The notes beneath the pieces are model-generated. The model saw only the letters and a list, made by a program, of their open reading frames with translations, made no database searches and was not told the DNA's origin. From Spinellus fusiger (taxonomy: Eukaryota; Mucoromycota; Mucoromycetes; Mucorales; Phycomycetaceae): DNA of 64,000 nucleotides. Location: positions 29,044-93,043 of the forward strand of contig JALLLS010000113.1 of the NCBI GenBank assembly GCA_025094145.1. Direction: 5' to 3'. Position numbers and translations under genes: made by a program. Position 1 is the stretch's first letter. Each line of letters begins with the position of its first letter. This document shows, one piece after another, positions 25,822 to 39,292 of this stretch.

Positions 25822-28089
25822 CGTGCGTGTGTTTTTCTTATTATTTTTGTGTGTATTTTTTCTTCTTCTTCCGCTTACCAACGCGCTCATCTCCTAGTGT
25901 GAAGAAAGTATTCTCATTGTGTCCTTGTGTGCTGGATAGTCTACGCACCTGAATTCCCTTCTTTCTTACACAACACGACACTACGCTGAATGCTGCCACA
26001 AGAGTCTCCTCAGTACTCTCCTGGTACGATTGTGTTTGCCAAACTCAAAGGCTATCCCTGGTGGCCAGCAAGAGTAAGCTTTTCTTGTCTCTGTAGTGAG
26101 GCCCTAGACTGATGGGGTGCCCATAGATTGAACTCGACCAGAACGTACCTGCCAAGGTGCTCAAGTCCAAGAGTAAATCCAAAGGCCCAGTGTGGACAGT
26201 GCTATTCTATGGGTCAAAGGACTAGTAAGTGGCAGGAGAGAAAAGAGAGAGAGAGTGTGTGTGTGTGTGTGTGTGTTTGTGCTGACCCTCAGTCAGTGGG
26301 TTCTTTGGACAGGATGCTATTCGTCCATTCGACAGTGCAACCGTTGAACGTGATCTCAAGGCAAAGAAGTTTAGAGGCAAGGATCTAGAGAATGCAGTGC
26401 GCCAGGCATTGAGTCCAGAAGCATTTGAAGAGAATGAAGAAGAAGAGGAAGAAGAAGAGGAGGAAGAAAGAGTGACTGTGGAAAAGACAAAGAGAAGAGC
26501 AAAAAGAGCAGTTGTTGAGGCTGAACCTGTGAAGCAAAGGGCACAGACACGGAAAAGAGCTCTTTCTGTGCATGAAGACAGTGAAGTGAGTGTGCCCAAC
26601 AAGCGACGACTGCGAAAGGGAGAGGAAAAACCAGAGAAGATGGAGAAGATGGAGAAGATGGATATTGTTGAAAAGGTGGATATTGTTGAAAAGGTGGAAA
26701 AGATAAAGGTGGAAAAGGTAAAGGTGGAAAAGGTAAAGGTGGAGAAGATGGAGAAACCCACCAGAACAACCAAATCCACCCAACCCACCAGAACAGAGAC
26801 AGTGGCTGCTATAAAAACAAGAGACAGAAAAAAAAGAGTAAGTCATAGAAGGCATAAGAGGACACCTGTTATTAAGCTGTGGATCCAAACAGTCCAAATC
26901 CATGTCAGTAGAGCAGGAGGATGAACAAGAAACAAAAGGAGCAGAAGAGTCCCCTGTGACATCCACTCACAAACTCAAGGAATCCTCAGTATCAGAGCCA
27001 AACGACAAGAGAGGAGCCACACACAGCAATAGCCACGATATACTAAGAAAGTCCTCCGAGTATAAAAAGGTGTATCATATCAGGCACAAACTCCAGAAGC
27101 TGGTCTATGATAAAAAGCCAGTAGGTAGCCAACAGAGAAAGAAAAGACTAACCAGTGACAAAGGGAGAAATTGCTGTGAGTGACTATTCAAGGATATCTC
27201 AAGCAGTAAAGGAGGTGGAGGAATGTACAATGACTTATGATCTACTACGGGTAAGCAGGAGGACACGGCCAAAAAAAGGCACATAGAGAAACTAAAAGAG
27301 TGGATCGTAGGATACCAAGATTGGCAAGGTGGTAAAAGCTGCATGCACATATCACTATGCTGGAGATGAGGAATATGATATCAAAGGACGCTGTCAGATG
27401 CTGATGAGGGATTGGAAAGGACTGTTTACCGTACCACAGCCCATGGAAGATATATCACCTGGAATAGCTACCAGTGAAGTGTCCCCAGTAGCAGCAGTAG
27501 AGAGTGCAGTACCTGCAACCACACCACAGCCACAGCCACAATCACCAGTAGCAGCATCACCACAGCCACAGCCACAGCCACAGCCACAACCACAACCACA
27601 ACAATCACCAGTAGCAGCATTACCACAATCACCTCTGCCATCATCATCATCACTCTCATCTTCTATAGATACATCTGCCTCAAAAGAGATGCCTCTGGTA
27701 GATAAGCTGCTTCCTGTGTCTGTGGTAGATACTTCGGTCGTCATTAGCACCGAATGTGAAATAGCAGATATGTCCAATGAAAACTATAGCCAAAGATTAG
27801 ATGAGTCTTCCATACTTCAGCTGTAGACAGAAGAAGCACAATGGTCATAATGAATGGTATTCCAGAGAAGATCCCCAAATGTGCTCATAATAGACGATGA
27901 ACATTAGCCAAATGAATCATTCATAGGAAAGCTACAGAAGCAGCAGTGGACCAGGAAATGTATAAATGTACAATCTATCTTTCTCCATTAAAAAATCACC
28001 TTCATTGATATCTGAACACTTTGTATTTTATTCCTTCTTTTTCACTGTAAACAAAGCTGGATAGTGGTACAACCACTTAAGATAAAGAG
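25318..28089 (+). repeat. Right arm of 2.8 kb inverted duplication
   Basis: It is the inverted copy of 5444-8277, about 17 kb away. It ends at CTTAAGATAAAGAG (28089), after which the two arms diverge at once. The inner end begins at ACTGCTTATGTAGATTAGAG. Confidence 0.93.
25990..27826 (+). CDS. PWWP + TFIIS-N/LW-like chromatin protein, copy 2
   Basis: Six exons (25990-26073, 26127-26224, 26297-26837, 26893-27120, 27164-27250, 27311-27826) join in phase to 517 aa. The PWWP domain is at residues about 8-75 (TIVFAKLKGYPWWPAR; VWTVLFYGSKDYGFFGQDAIRPF). Next come a Glu run, Lys/Glu/Met/Val repeats (about 175-215), then a helical domain at about 285-370: KVYHIRHKLQKLVYDKKP, GEIAVSDY, TMTYDLLR, DTKIGKVVKAA and CQMLMRDWKGLF. 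That order is typical of TFIIS N-terminal/LW domains. The tail is Pro-Gln/Ser-rich. Intron 4 is only 43 nt. A (GT)n microsatellite lies in intron 2. The likely role is a chromatin reader linked to elongation factors; the LEDGF/HDGF-like assignment is by architecture. Confidence 0.87.
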
Positions 28090-31000
28090 TTGCTGAGGAG
28101 TGAATGAGACACCTCAGAGATGAATGAGACAAAGATGCATTAGTGCTCAATGACTTGTCCTGTATCATGGATGAATGTAGCTATCACCACAATAGTATTG
28201 GAAAAAGAAAGAAAGCTCTGTACAATGTAGTGCAGCTATGCTATATTCAATTATAAGAGTACGAAAAGCACACTAGTATTGGGAAAAAGAAAGTTCAAAT
28301 ACAACTCATCTTATCTACTTGTGATGGCTATTGGTACAAGAAGAAAAGGTAAAAGACACTGTAGCTCCATAAGGGTGTATTGGATTGACCAACATATTAT
28401 ACCCCATCTTAAGAAATCACCATAAAAATCGACAGCTATTACAAGTGGATGGTGATGAAACTCGAACTTCTAAAGAGATAGCACTTACTTTGAATACTAT
28501 CCAACGAATTCCCTTCTTTGTCTCAAGATCCGCAATTCTTGTCATAGCACCAACATCACTCATACCTCAATAGTCTTTACATGTAGAATGTCCAAATAAC
28601 CTCCTTTAATTACTAAAATAAATAAATAAAGCCCTCTCTTCTTGTCAACTAAGATACAATACGTGTGTCAATGGTAGAATGGCTCCTGTGAGTATCTGAC
28701 CTACATGGCAATCCTCTTCTTTTGGCTGTTCTGAACTACAATTGGTGAGTATCCATTTCTGGAGATGGTCCTACAAGAGTAAAACACCGTATGAGGTTGT
28801 TGGAGACCGAGAAGGTCGGAAAATGAAAATAGAATAAAGAAAAGAAATAGGCCTATTGGTACATGTATTTGTACCTGAATATCTATTTCTTAGTGGTGGT
28901 ACTGTTATTGATGGTGCTTTGGTTCTATAGACACTCTAGAGATGTGTCTGCTCTTCTATTCTATTAAAAGGAAAAGAAGGCAACTATTAAAAAATATGTT
29001 ATGGGTAAACTGCTGAACTTGTAAACTAGAAACATGTGTCCATGGATTCGTCATTTCTATCAATAGGGAGACCTTGTAAATGACTGCTTTTTAGCGTGTC
29101 TGGCCTTCAAAATAAAAGTATAAATAGAGGCCCAAATTTCACTCTGAACAACTCATACTTACCTGGGTCGTATGTCTGATGATCATGAAGGTCGGACATA
29201 CAGCAAGGCTGGCTGTCATTGCACAGCGATGGCTGGTCATGCTGCGAACGCCTCTAGGGGTGTCTCGAGACTGTTATTTTTGCTTAAGGGAAGAGTAGCT
29301 TGCTATTACTTCCCTGCCATTTACAAGAAAATGAAAATAAAAATACATTCGACTTTTGTTTAATCGAAACAGAAATGTGGTGCTTTATCGACTTTTTATT
29401 TTATTTAATGTTTATTCTACAGTGTATATAGTTTGCTGGTTTCTATATTATTTATTTTATATCAATCTATGCTTTGGAAAGAAAGAGAGAGGATACTACA
29501 TAATTCTTCCTATGTGAATATAGGCTCCTCTTCCGATTTTCCTTTCCTTTCCTTTCCTTTCTTTATTATTTATTATCTATTATCTATTATCTATTATCTT
29601 TAATGCATAAGTGACCGTTCATTGAAAATCAATAGTTAAGTCTCCATTTGTGTATGTGTGTTTTTAGGACAGACTACAAGTCAGTGAAGTGGTCTGACAG
29701 CTGTTGAAGAAAAAGGCAGTAATTCATATGATATATGAGCCTATTAATAAAAGGGTGGCTATAGAAGTAAAGAGACTGTATTGCTATTTTTTAATCAAAT
29801 CAATTACATTCCCTTTTCTGCTATAGGTTGGTGAACAAAATAAACAAATTTTTCATTCCATACAACATCTATTTTCCATTCAATATTCTATTGACCTGTA
29901 TGTCTTTGTTTAATTTAATAATAATAATAAAAGAGATCGAGTAGTTAACACCCCACGTCAGATGGATCAACCTTTACTAGTGACGAATAGAGATAAATAG
30001 GAGTGATCAAATCATCTTGGAATAGAAAAGTGGAATCTAGAGTATATGTATGAATAAGTAAATCTGTGTACAAATTATCTCTTTGGACCGTTCATCTTCA
30101 GCACACAGATATGAAATCCATTACTTCCTGATTACTTCCTTTCATCTCTCGTTTAGAAGTATCTTATAGTTGTTCCCTTCTTATTTTTCATAACTCTTGA
30201 TATTCTCCACATAGTGAAGACATAAAAAGGTCTAAACAAGAAACAAGACATGGAAATAGGAGGCAATGTGAGTGCATGTGTGGGTTCTGGTGCCACTGAA
30301 TAGACTTTGATCGTTAATGACAAGAACCTTAAACAAATTCATAGATCTGAATCATCTGTAGCATTGAGGCTATCGAGAACCTTGAATTATTATTATTAGC
30401 AATGTGAATATGGCTTTAAGTTTGACGGCTCTACAAAGCACAAGAACATGCCAGTGCATCGATCTTCCTCCATAGTGTCAATGAACAGCAGTGTTCTAGA
30501 ACATCAAATGTATCCATAATAAAATACCTATTTTCAATAAAGAAGAGAATAGATACGGCCTTTGTACAGTAAGGCTGTAATGAAAAGAAACAATGATGTC
30601 TTTTATTTTATTCTCTAAGTAGCTCAATGAAAATGCTGCTCGAGCTATCGATATCTTTATCTTGAATATAGTCATCCAACAGTGTTTCTTACCAATGTAA
30701 GATGCATTCCCCTTTCTACCTTATTTCAGTCTATATGAGTATTTGAATAAGTTCATGATGTCTATTCCTGTATTATATTCCTAAAATGGTGTTCTAAAGG
30801 GGTAACTACCATTCACAAGTACGACAATATACCGTTCAATATAGTAAACACGGTCCAAGGAATAGATTACTTTATTCATCTCTTTTCTTTCTTTTCTTAT
30901 TTTATATTACAAAAAAAAAAGGGGGAAACTCATTTGAAAGATATATGAATCTAACTGTCTTTCATTAGCAAATAAGGCAATTCAATCGATTTTACTACTG

Positions 31001-31265
31001 CTCTTCATTGGATGATTCTAAAAAGTAGAGTAAGATGCAAAAACACCTACTTATTCCTATAATTCATACATCTATACTAGTAGCTTATATATCTATTTAT
31101 ATATTGTTTTAGTGTTTATTAAGTATCTAAAGAAATTGAAATGTATATAACACACAAGCGGTGTTGCTCATGGATAGATTTTGTATCCATGGAGGGTAAG
31201 GGTTAATTACAAAAACAGCAACAATAATAACAATAGCAATAGGAAACCTATCTAGTCAAAAAGAC
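28090..31265. other. 3.2 kb spacer with no supported gene
   Basis: AT-rich sequence with short tandem runs (for example TATCTATTAT at 29570-29600) and a poly(A) stretch at about 30910. Short ORFs (28385-28573, 29172-29363) show no recognisable domain. I see no RNA gene or complete element. Confidence 0.5.
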
Positions 31266-34200
31266 CTATTTCTCTTCTAGTTCTTTAAGGTATACAATTA
31301 ATCTTCGCTTATAAATAACACCAAGGAAGGTTCCATGAGAATCCACAACACATAGGTAACATGCACCCATCTTGACAAACATGTCAACTAACATCTCCAT
31401 CGATGCACTTTCATTAATGATAGCAGGTGCCTAGAGTAAAACAATAATAAATAAATAAATAAATGCACGATTTTAGAGACCCTGTGTACAATAAAAAAGA
31501 AGAGAGGACGGTAAAGCACTCACATAATCCACATAAGGAGAAAAGTCGTTGCCCTTTAATATACTATGCTCTTCATCCCTTTGTACACAAGATGATGTGT
31601 TGTCTGAGAAAGAATCGTTGTGAGGAGAATGTAGTTTATTCGCCATAAAGTACACATCCGTTTTTCTGGCATCGTGATGGTATGGGTAGGAAGCATTGGC
31701 TTGTTGTTTTGACAATCTTTTGAGTGCATACGACAGTTCATAGGTAGAAACATAGCCTTGTAGGGTATTTTCACGACAAAGGATGGGGATACCGCCATCT
31801 GTACCATACCCCATCTCACTCAAGGTTTTCATTTTTTGGTGAAGGCAGTCGACAGAAACAGATGTATTTAAATCGATTGTAGGTACTTCTTCTGCGAGTT
31901 CAAGAACAGTGACCGTGTGTTGATAGGCCTTATTGGATTCAAGGTAGGGGTAGTTCTGGAGTTCGATGAGTAAATCATAAATACCACTAGGGAACATGGA
32001 GTCAGAAGTCCACTTAGCCGTCATGACAGCAATCATAATAGGCTTCAATACATAAGAAAAAAAATAAGAAAAAACTCATAAAAAATATCTTTTCTTCTTA
32101 CCAAGGCATAAGTCAATGAATTTGTCAATTCAAACATAATAACCACAAGAGACACTACAATTCACCATCCACATTAGAGACATGAGACATTGAGTCTATT
32201 CCCCAGTGGCTCTACTGCCTACCTGTTGATCTTGTCACGCCAGTTAATCCTGCTGCAGCACCCGTCAATGCATATACTCCTGGGATAACACACTTTCCAT
32301 GAGATGCCATATCTTGAGCACAGAGCAGAAACGGCCATGCATCGGGAAATGAAAGAGTAATATATTGCATGACTAGACCCACGATTCGACCTGTCACTGC
32401 TCCGATAATAAGCCCAGGAAGAAACACACCACCAGGCACACGACATCCAAAAGTGATGATGGTCAGAAATATTTTGATAAAGAGGGCAGTGATCAAAAGA
32501 TAAAGTATGTTGGGAATATCATCTATTGTTTTTCTATTCATGTAGAATAGGTTTGTATGAACATCAATATGCTTATTCAAATGCAATATACAGCTCTACA
32601 ACTTACGCGCAAAGTCCTCCATTGTCGTTTTTTTCTGAACATTCTGAAAAGAGGTTGGCTGCGAATGCACTTAGGTCCAGTCTAAATATATTTATAGATA
32701 TAAATGAATAAATAAAAAGATCCATACAGTAGATAGCTTTAATGCAGGTCACCATTTAAGATGACTTACCTAGTAAAGGGGTTCCAGAAACTGATACTGG
32801 CAGTAAGAAGCATAATGCACATCACTTCAATCAGAGGGTATTTTCCAATAAAAGTTTCTTTACGGATATATTGGAATTTGATATTACAATAGACAGTGCA
32901 TGCTCCGAGAAACCCCTAAACATAAAAACAAAATGAGCATCAGCTGTGGGTAGCCATAGAGATAAACACTAAATTCAAAGACATACTGCCAGTATTCCGG
33001 ACAAGGCAAAAGGAATCAACTCAAAGATGTGGTATTCCTTGTCATAATGAACTTCAAACATAACAATTTTTCTTGTACCAAATGGATTGGTGATCTAAAG
33101 AGTATGAAATGAGTACAATAGAAATAAGACATTATGTATGGTTTATTTTCTTTTTACCTTGAGAACTGTGGCAGCTACCATGGCACAACAGTAGCATCGA
33201 ATCATAGTTTTGCTAGGAAAGTAATAACTCACTTCCTCCAAACTGAAAAGAACACCACCCATTGGTGCACCAAAAGCGACTGCCACACCTGAAGCTGCAG
33301 CAGCAGATAATATTTCTCTTTTCTTACCTGGATAAAAAGAAAACTTATGTGTTAAGTATATTTTTTTTATTGACTAGGGAAAATAATCTGCCTATTTTAC
33401 ATAAATAAGAAAGAAGGACTTACTCTCATTTCTACAGAATTTAGGGAAAAATCGAGATGCGATGTTTGCTACAGAGCAAGCAAGATGAACAAAAGGTCCT
33501 TCTTTTCCACAAGTTAGGCCAGAAGAAGTGGATAAGATCTAGGTATAATTCATACACACCTTGATGAGCACACTCCATCATAGACATCATAGACAGATAG
33601 ATATTTGGGAAACAAAAGAATAAATAAATATAGCTTACCATGCCAATGGATTTCACAAGCAATGTTTTGATCCCTAAAAACCCTTTAATGGAAAATCCAC
33701 TCAAAATCACTTTCACTTCAGGAATTCCAGACCCGGCACTGTAGTAGGCTGTTTTTGTGATAGTCCTTGTGGCTGGAAAGTCTTTGAGTTGATTTGATAA
33801 GCCCAAATCTTCACTATTATCATGTGTAGAGGGAAAAATAGTTGACGGTTTTTTGGAAAGTGGTGTTGCTGGTATACGCATAATCAATTTTTCAGCAGAG
33901 TACTTGACCATGAGTGCAGCTAATAAAGAGAATACAAGCTATATAAAGTATCAGTGATCCTGGAGGATTTCATATTTATGAATAGTTTGAATTCATGATA
34001 TTCCTTGGAAAGAATGAAAGAAAATATAAATAAAAGTACCCCAAATGCAGTATACACTGCCATTGCTGTATAGTATGAATGGACCTCATTCTCTACACCA
34101 AAGACGTCTGACCATTCTCTCCATTCTGGACATGCCTCATGTTCTATAATCCATTATACGGATAAGAGAAATAGACCAATCCATTGGGTTAATCAGGACA

Positions 34201-34912
34201 AGATACTATGCCGTATGTCTCAAGTAATAGACACTACCTTCTTTTCCCCAACAACAAAACTGTTCATTGTACTGCCAGTGCATTGTGCAATACCCTTTCT
34301 TGATATCTGATAGCCATTCCTGAACCACATCAATACACCATGCAAATTCTGCTACTGTGACACCAATGATAATGACTAAGATCCAGGCTTGAGAGGCATC
34401 TAGCGCTTTCTCCCATCGACCACGAAGGCCGGGTGCACTGTTTAATTTCCTTTGTCGTGTGGCCTCTTTTATTCGATCTCGTATCATATCTATTAATTGA
34501 TAGAATAAGAGAATAGGAAATGCTTAGAATAAGACAAAAGGTTGAGATAGTGAATTTACTTCTACTTGCCAATGCTTGAATAGTTTTCACTTCTGATACT
34601 TAAGCCTGACTTATCTCCCATATTCATTTGACCACGACTCTGTCCTCTGGCTCGTTTATGAATAGAGGAAGGAGAATGAGATTTTCTCTGTTCATTTGGA
34701 GGGCATATAGATGTCTTGTCATAAACTGTTGCTTCTGGAGATACTACTGTATGTGTGAGTGGATGGGTGGTATTGGTTTCTTCCGAGAAAGAGTGGTTAG
34801 GAGATGTTGTGCTCGATGAAGATTCTCCATTCGATGCATCATAAGGAATATGAATAGGATGACTTCCTAGAAGACTGGATCTCTCAGTAATAAACTTTTC
34901 TTTTGATGACAT
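31266..34912 (-). CDS. CLC-family chloride/proton exchanger (Gef1/CLC-3-5 type)
   Basis: Thirteen exons (34912-34570, 34489-34238, 34143-34040, 33938-33639, 33538-33424, 33327-33158, 33094-32987, 32915-32770, 32681-32607, 32533-32223, 32154-32102, 32042-31524, 31430-31266) join in phase to 886 aa. Ion-path motifs are GSGIPEVK (about residue 302), GKEGPFVH with the gating Glu (about 344), [11 protein letters not shown] with the proton-glutamate, and GVFLPG (about 573). Two CBS domains fill the C-terminus. Having both glutamates points to a 2Cl-/H+ antiporter of endosome, Golgi or vacuole like yeast Gef1, which supports acidification and metal loading. The N-terminus is long and Ser-rich. I chose Met 34912 (MSSKEKF); an upstream in-frame TTG is not a start. 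Intron 1 uses a GC donor. Confidence 0.95.
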
Positions 34913-37900
34913 CAAAGGAGTAGTAGTAGAGAAGATAAGGCTGCTCTTTTTCAAGTGAAATGAGTGATTATATACTTTATCTCCATGCAAATTATTAAAT
35001 ATTCAACCGTTTCTTATCATGTGAACATAGTGGTTTTATATTTATATAATAATATATTCACAAATAAAGAAATTCTGGAGAATAAATTAGCTCTTGGATA
35101 CAAGAAAGTGAATCATCATATCAATAGTCATAGTATCAGTATTTAATATTATTTTGGACATTCAGCTGTGGCAATGAAATGTCAATGCTGATGTTCAAAC
35201 TGTATATTTTTGTACGATACTAAAAAGTCAGACCTAGCTATCGACACTATTTTTAGATAAATGGTAGTTTGTGGTTTTCTGTGAGATGACTTAATCATAC
35301 TTACAAAATAAAACAGGAGGAATGGAGGTTGTTTGTTGCACTGTCTGGAAGATGGGTATAGAAACAAAGTGCTATCAGCCAACTAAAGATACTAAATATT
35401 TTTGTTTTGTTTTATAAACATCACATCTCCAAACTCAATAGAGAGGGAGAAAGACTGTTAAGTAGAATTTACCAATATACTTATCGTTTCATATTATGGA
35501 TAGCCTCCCTTATTATCTCCATGGTAGTTTGCCTTTGTGCATGACTAACTCTTTATGATTGGCTAAAATACTTAGTTCAGACATTGAATAAACATTATCA
35601 AAGACATTTTGTGAAAGTAGAGGAAGTTTAATCCCACTATCAAATGAGTGTAAGATTAGAGGTTCTCAAAGACTAGCCTATCGATAACAATATAAATAAA
35701 TAGAATAGACCCAGTTATTTTTTGTAGACTTCTTTATCAGGTGCCTCTCTTCAATGTGTAGCAGGTATCTTTATTCAGGGAGCTCATTTGATAGATGCAC
35801 ACACAGACACACACACAGACACACACACATTGAGTCATTTTATGATGAATAGGTAACACTGATCGTTATGAGATGCTATTTAATAGAGCCCAAATTAAAT
35901 TAAACAATAACAGAGTCATTAGTAGTTTTTATTCTTCATTAGCAACCTTCTTATGTACTATTCCCTTTTGGCTGAAACAGTTCTATAAGTAATTATTGTT
36001 TTTCCTATGATATTCTTTAATATGTACAGTTCTTTCAGCATATGATCCATGGCTAAGATATAGTGTTCCAAAACACACACACACACACACACATACTTTT
36101 TGTGAAAGGCTGTTTCTCCAAAGAAATGACCAAACTTGTCATTTTCTGACACTGAGTAAGATTTACAAAAATGAAATTTGTACACTTCTTCACGTGGAGG
36201 CTCTCTGGCTTTCTGGTTGGATCAAACGACGATTATCTCCTTTTTCTTTTTTTTCTTTTTTTAGACAATGGATATCTTGTACTCGGTCATCTGATGCTTT
36301 TATAGGCGGAGGTGTTGAGAAAAGGTGGAGAGAAGAATTGCTATAATATCTTTTATTGAATAGCAAAAAAGGAGCTTATGTAATGTCTGATGTTCTCTAA
36401 ATGAAAGAGAAAATAATAAGAAAGTATCATTTTAATAACAAATGAACACAGGTTAAAGATGAAAATAGGTTGTTTATGTGGATAAATATCAAAAGACAAA
36501 TAACTCATTTGAGGTGTCTAAATAAGCACACTCTTTGTATGAAATGAATGAGTTAATTGGTTAATTTAACCTTTATTGTTATTAGTATGTGCTATTATGA
36601 TGTTTGCTTTAGACTGTACTATGAATGTATAAAGTAGAATTCTAATCTCTTATCTATCAGCACTGCTCATTCAACACACAGTCGTCATGGTGTATAAATC
36701 TATATTCTATTTCAACATAGTCAATAATGTTACCACGAGCGTTCGTTTTCTTCTGTTCTAACCTTTCACTGAGATATATTCCACTTTTTTAAATCGTTGA
36801 GTGACTATACTTATCTATCTTCTATGGATACAATGACATCAGTATCATGACTGAAGATAGATCTATGAATTCCACCACTTTATGTGTGTTTTTTCTTTCT
36901 TTTTGTAGTAATAGAGTTGAACTCAAAACACTCTGTCAAAAGAAGCAATATTTCTAAGGATTGATGACCCGACACCAACTCCCCATAAACATAGAGTTAC
37001 TCTTACACTAATTCCTATTGACTATGAGGCGTAGATGCAGTCTTTCTGTATTAAAGTATGTTTATAGGGCCAAAGAGCCCAGATTTATCAGCTAAGACAT
37101 GAATATGCCATTGAATGATTCAGCTTATGTGGTGTAGTAATAGTAAATATAGTGTATATGAAGGCAGAGTTTTTCATTGTTTCATAAATATTCTTAGTAT
37201 GACCGATGTTACCTTTCAACATTTAATATATTAATTTGCAACATAACTAGAAAAATAATGTTGCATCAGCATCCTGCTACCACTGCCATACATATTGGTG
37301 AATTAAATTTGTCATAGTAATATCTCTTATTTCTTGTAGTGAGTATATCTGTGGTTATTCTTAGCAATAAACTTATACTCTGACATCATATCAAACAGAA
37401 AAACTCTGTTTAATAGTTATGCTCATCAATAAAGATAGGCTTAAACATTATTCATAGGAAAATTATGAGCTTATTCATCAGCTTCTAGAATGAGATGGGC
37501 TTTCAATTTGGATAATTTATGCTCATGTTTACTCCCATTATTGTCCAGGATGAAATGTGATGCTGCTCGCGAGATAAACTTCATTGGTCTATCTTGGTAC
37601 TTATGAAGCTTATCTACACATATCTTGTGAGATCGAGAGACACATTTTTTTCTTCTGAATTTTCTCAAGATTCTAGAAATAGTCTTTTTGTTAGTGCCCC
37701 TCATAATAGCAATCTTTGTTTAGCTGAAGCCATTGACATTGTACTAATGAATAGTAGTCTTGCATAAATTTTCTCTTTTTTAAGAGGTACATAGATCATT
37801 TTAACACTAGTAGTATTCTCAATAGTATTTTCATTTTATTTTGGGTGTGAAGTGCTATTCGCGCATTGGACATATTAACCACCCTATGAGAAATTATGAA

Positions 37901-38278
37901 TTATTTTAGGAATAAACCTATAAACACTCAAGATACTTAAGTGAGAAAAAATGAATGCAAATAGATGAGAAACAAAAGACTGAGAATATGAAACCTCAGA
38001 TGTGGGGAGAATAGTGAAAAATGAATGGAGATTATGGTAAATAATAACTCAGAAATAGGCATCCAAAAGGCCATAGAGGTAGCAAGAAAAACAGGACAAC
38101 AAAGAGATAACCATCATCCTGTGGTGATTTAAAATCAAACGAGGGATACTCAGTAACTCTAACAATCTTGAGGGTACAAATACAACAGTTACACTTGCAA
38201 CCTACGACTTTGATAAATGGGTTAAGAATGGGTGGTAGAGGAGAGATCGGAGAAAAAGTGAGGATAAAGCGACTATAT
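34913..38278. other. 3.4 kb spacer with Tc1 remnant
   Basis: AT-rich, with an (AC)n microsatellite at 36074-36092. On the minus strand 37471-37704 encodes a Tc1-type helix-turn-helix remnant (MRGTNKKTISRILRKFRRK). No gene is supported. Confidence 0.5.
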
Positions 38279-38280
38279 TA

Positions 38281-39290
38281 CAGTGGCTTGCTATAAGCCT
38301 AGGTATATTTCATCTTCTTTCTGATGGCTTTGTGAGGTCTATCCCTCCATAGAAACAATGCCCTTGTTTGTCTTCCACATCTCGGACTCTCTACTTTTAT
38401 TTCAGCTGGTATTGTCCTCTTGAATAAAATGATATACTTCTGGATCAATTGTATTGAGTTTATTCATCTCAGGACAATAGGCTTCTTTCACGATATCAAT
38501 ATATCTTCTACTGTCTATATTGCCCTTTACAGGCAACACTTTCACCAGAGAAAGAGCCCCACACCATTACACTACTACCCTTGAACATCCTTTTAGGCTT
38601 TATTTTCTCGGGAAGAAGATTCTTCTTCTTTCTTCTTACCACTCTAGTATGGTTGTTGGCCCTCATCAACTGATGTTTTGACTTATCAAACCAGATAACT
38701 GTTTTCCAGTCTTTTTCTGTTCAGTAAAGGTAGGCTTTAGCCCAATCAAGCCTCAAATTATTGTGTTTATTGGTGAGAGAAGGCCTCTTAACCATCCTGC
38801 AAGAATACAGACCAAGCCTTTTATTATTATTACTGTTTTTCCAAAAATGTTCATGAACACTTGTATAGTCATCTGCTTGCAAAGCCGATCCATTGTCTGG
38901 AATGAATCCTTTTTAACTTCACATTTAATCTCTCTCTCTCCTCTCATTAAAAAGGGAATAAGTCCAACGAGTTCTTGGCCTTGAATCATCTAGTTTCTTT
39001 GTATTTCTTTAGGATACGTGAAATTGACTGTCCACTAACTCCAAACCTGGCAGAAATGGCAACATAGGTGGTACCCTTTACAGTAGCCTCATAAACAATG
39101 ATACAAGGGGTAAATATATCAAGATATTTTTAATTGTTTCTAAAAGTTCTCATGGGTTGATCGGTGTTATTAGATAAGGTAAAAATTATAGTGGGAAAGT
39201 AAAAAGTAAAGAATGTTTAATAAGAAAAAAAATTAAGGGTAAGATTAAGATCTGTAATTGAAATCTACCTAAGATTTTAGCAAGCCACTG
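38281..39290 (-). mobile_element. Tc1/mariner-like element, complete ends, dead transposase
   Basis: The inverted ends are CAGTGGCTTGCTATAAGCC and its complement (CAAGCCACTG at 39281-39290), with TA on both sides (38279-38280, 39291-39292); total 1,010 bp. The minus-strand frame shows DWKTVIWFDKSKHQLMRANN and KPKRMFKGSSVMVWGSFSGE, but has stops, including a TGA at 38721-38723 where Tc1 proteins have Trp before DWK. Only the part before and around the first catalytic Asp is readable. Confidence 0.88.
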
Positions 39291-39292
39291 TA

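Noticed and set aside
34913..34990. Longer N-terminus of the CLC protein from an upstream TTG
   Set aside because: Non-AUG start without support; Met 34912 is the first ATG in frame.
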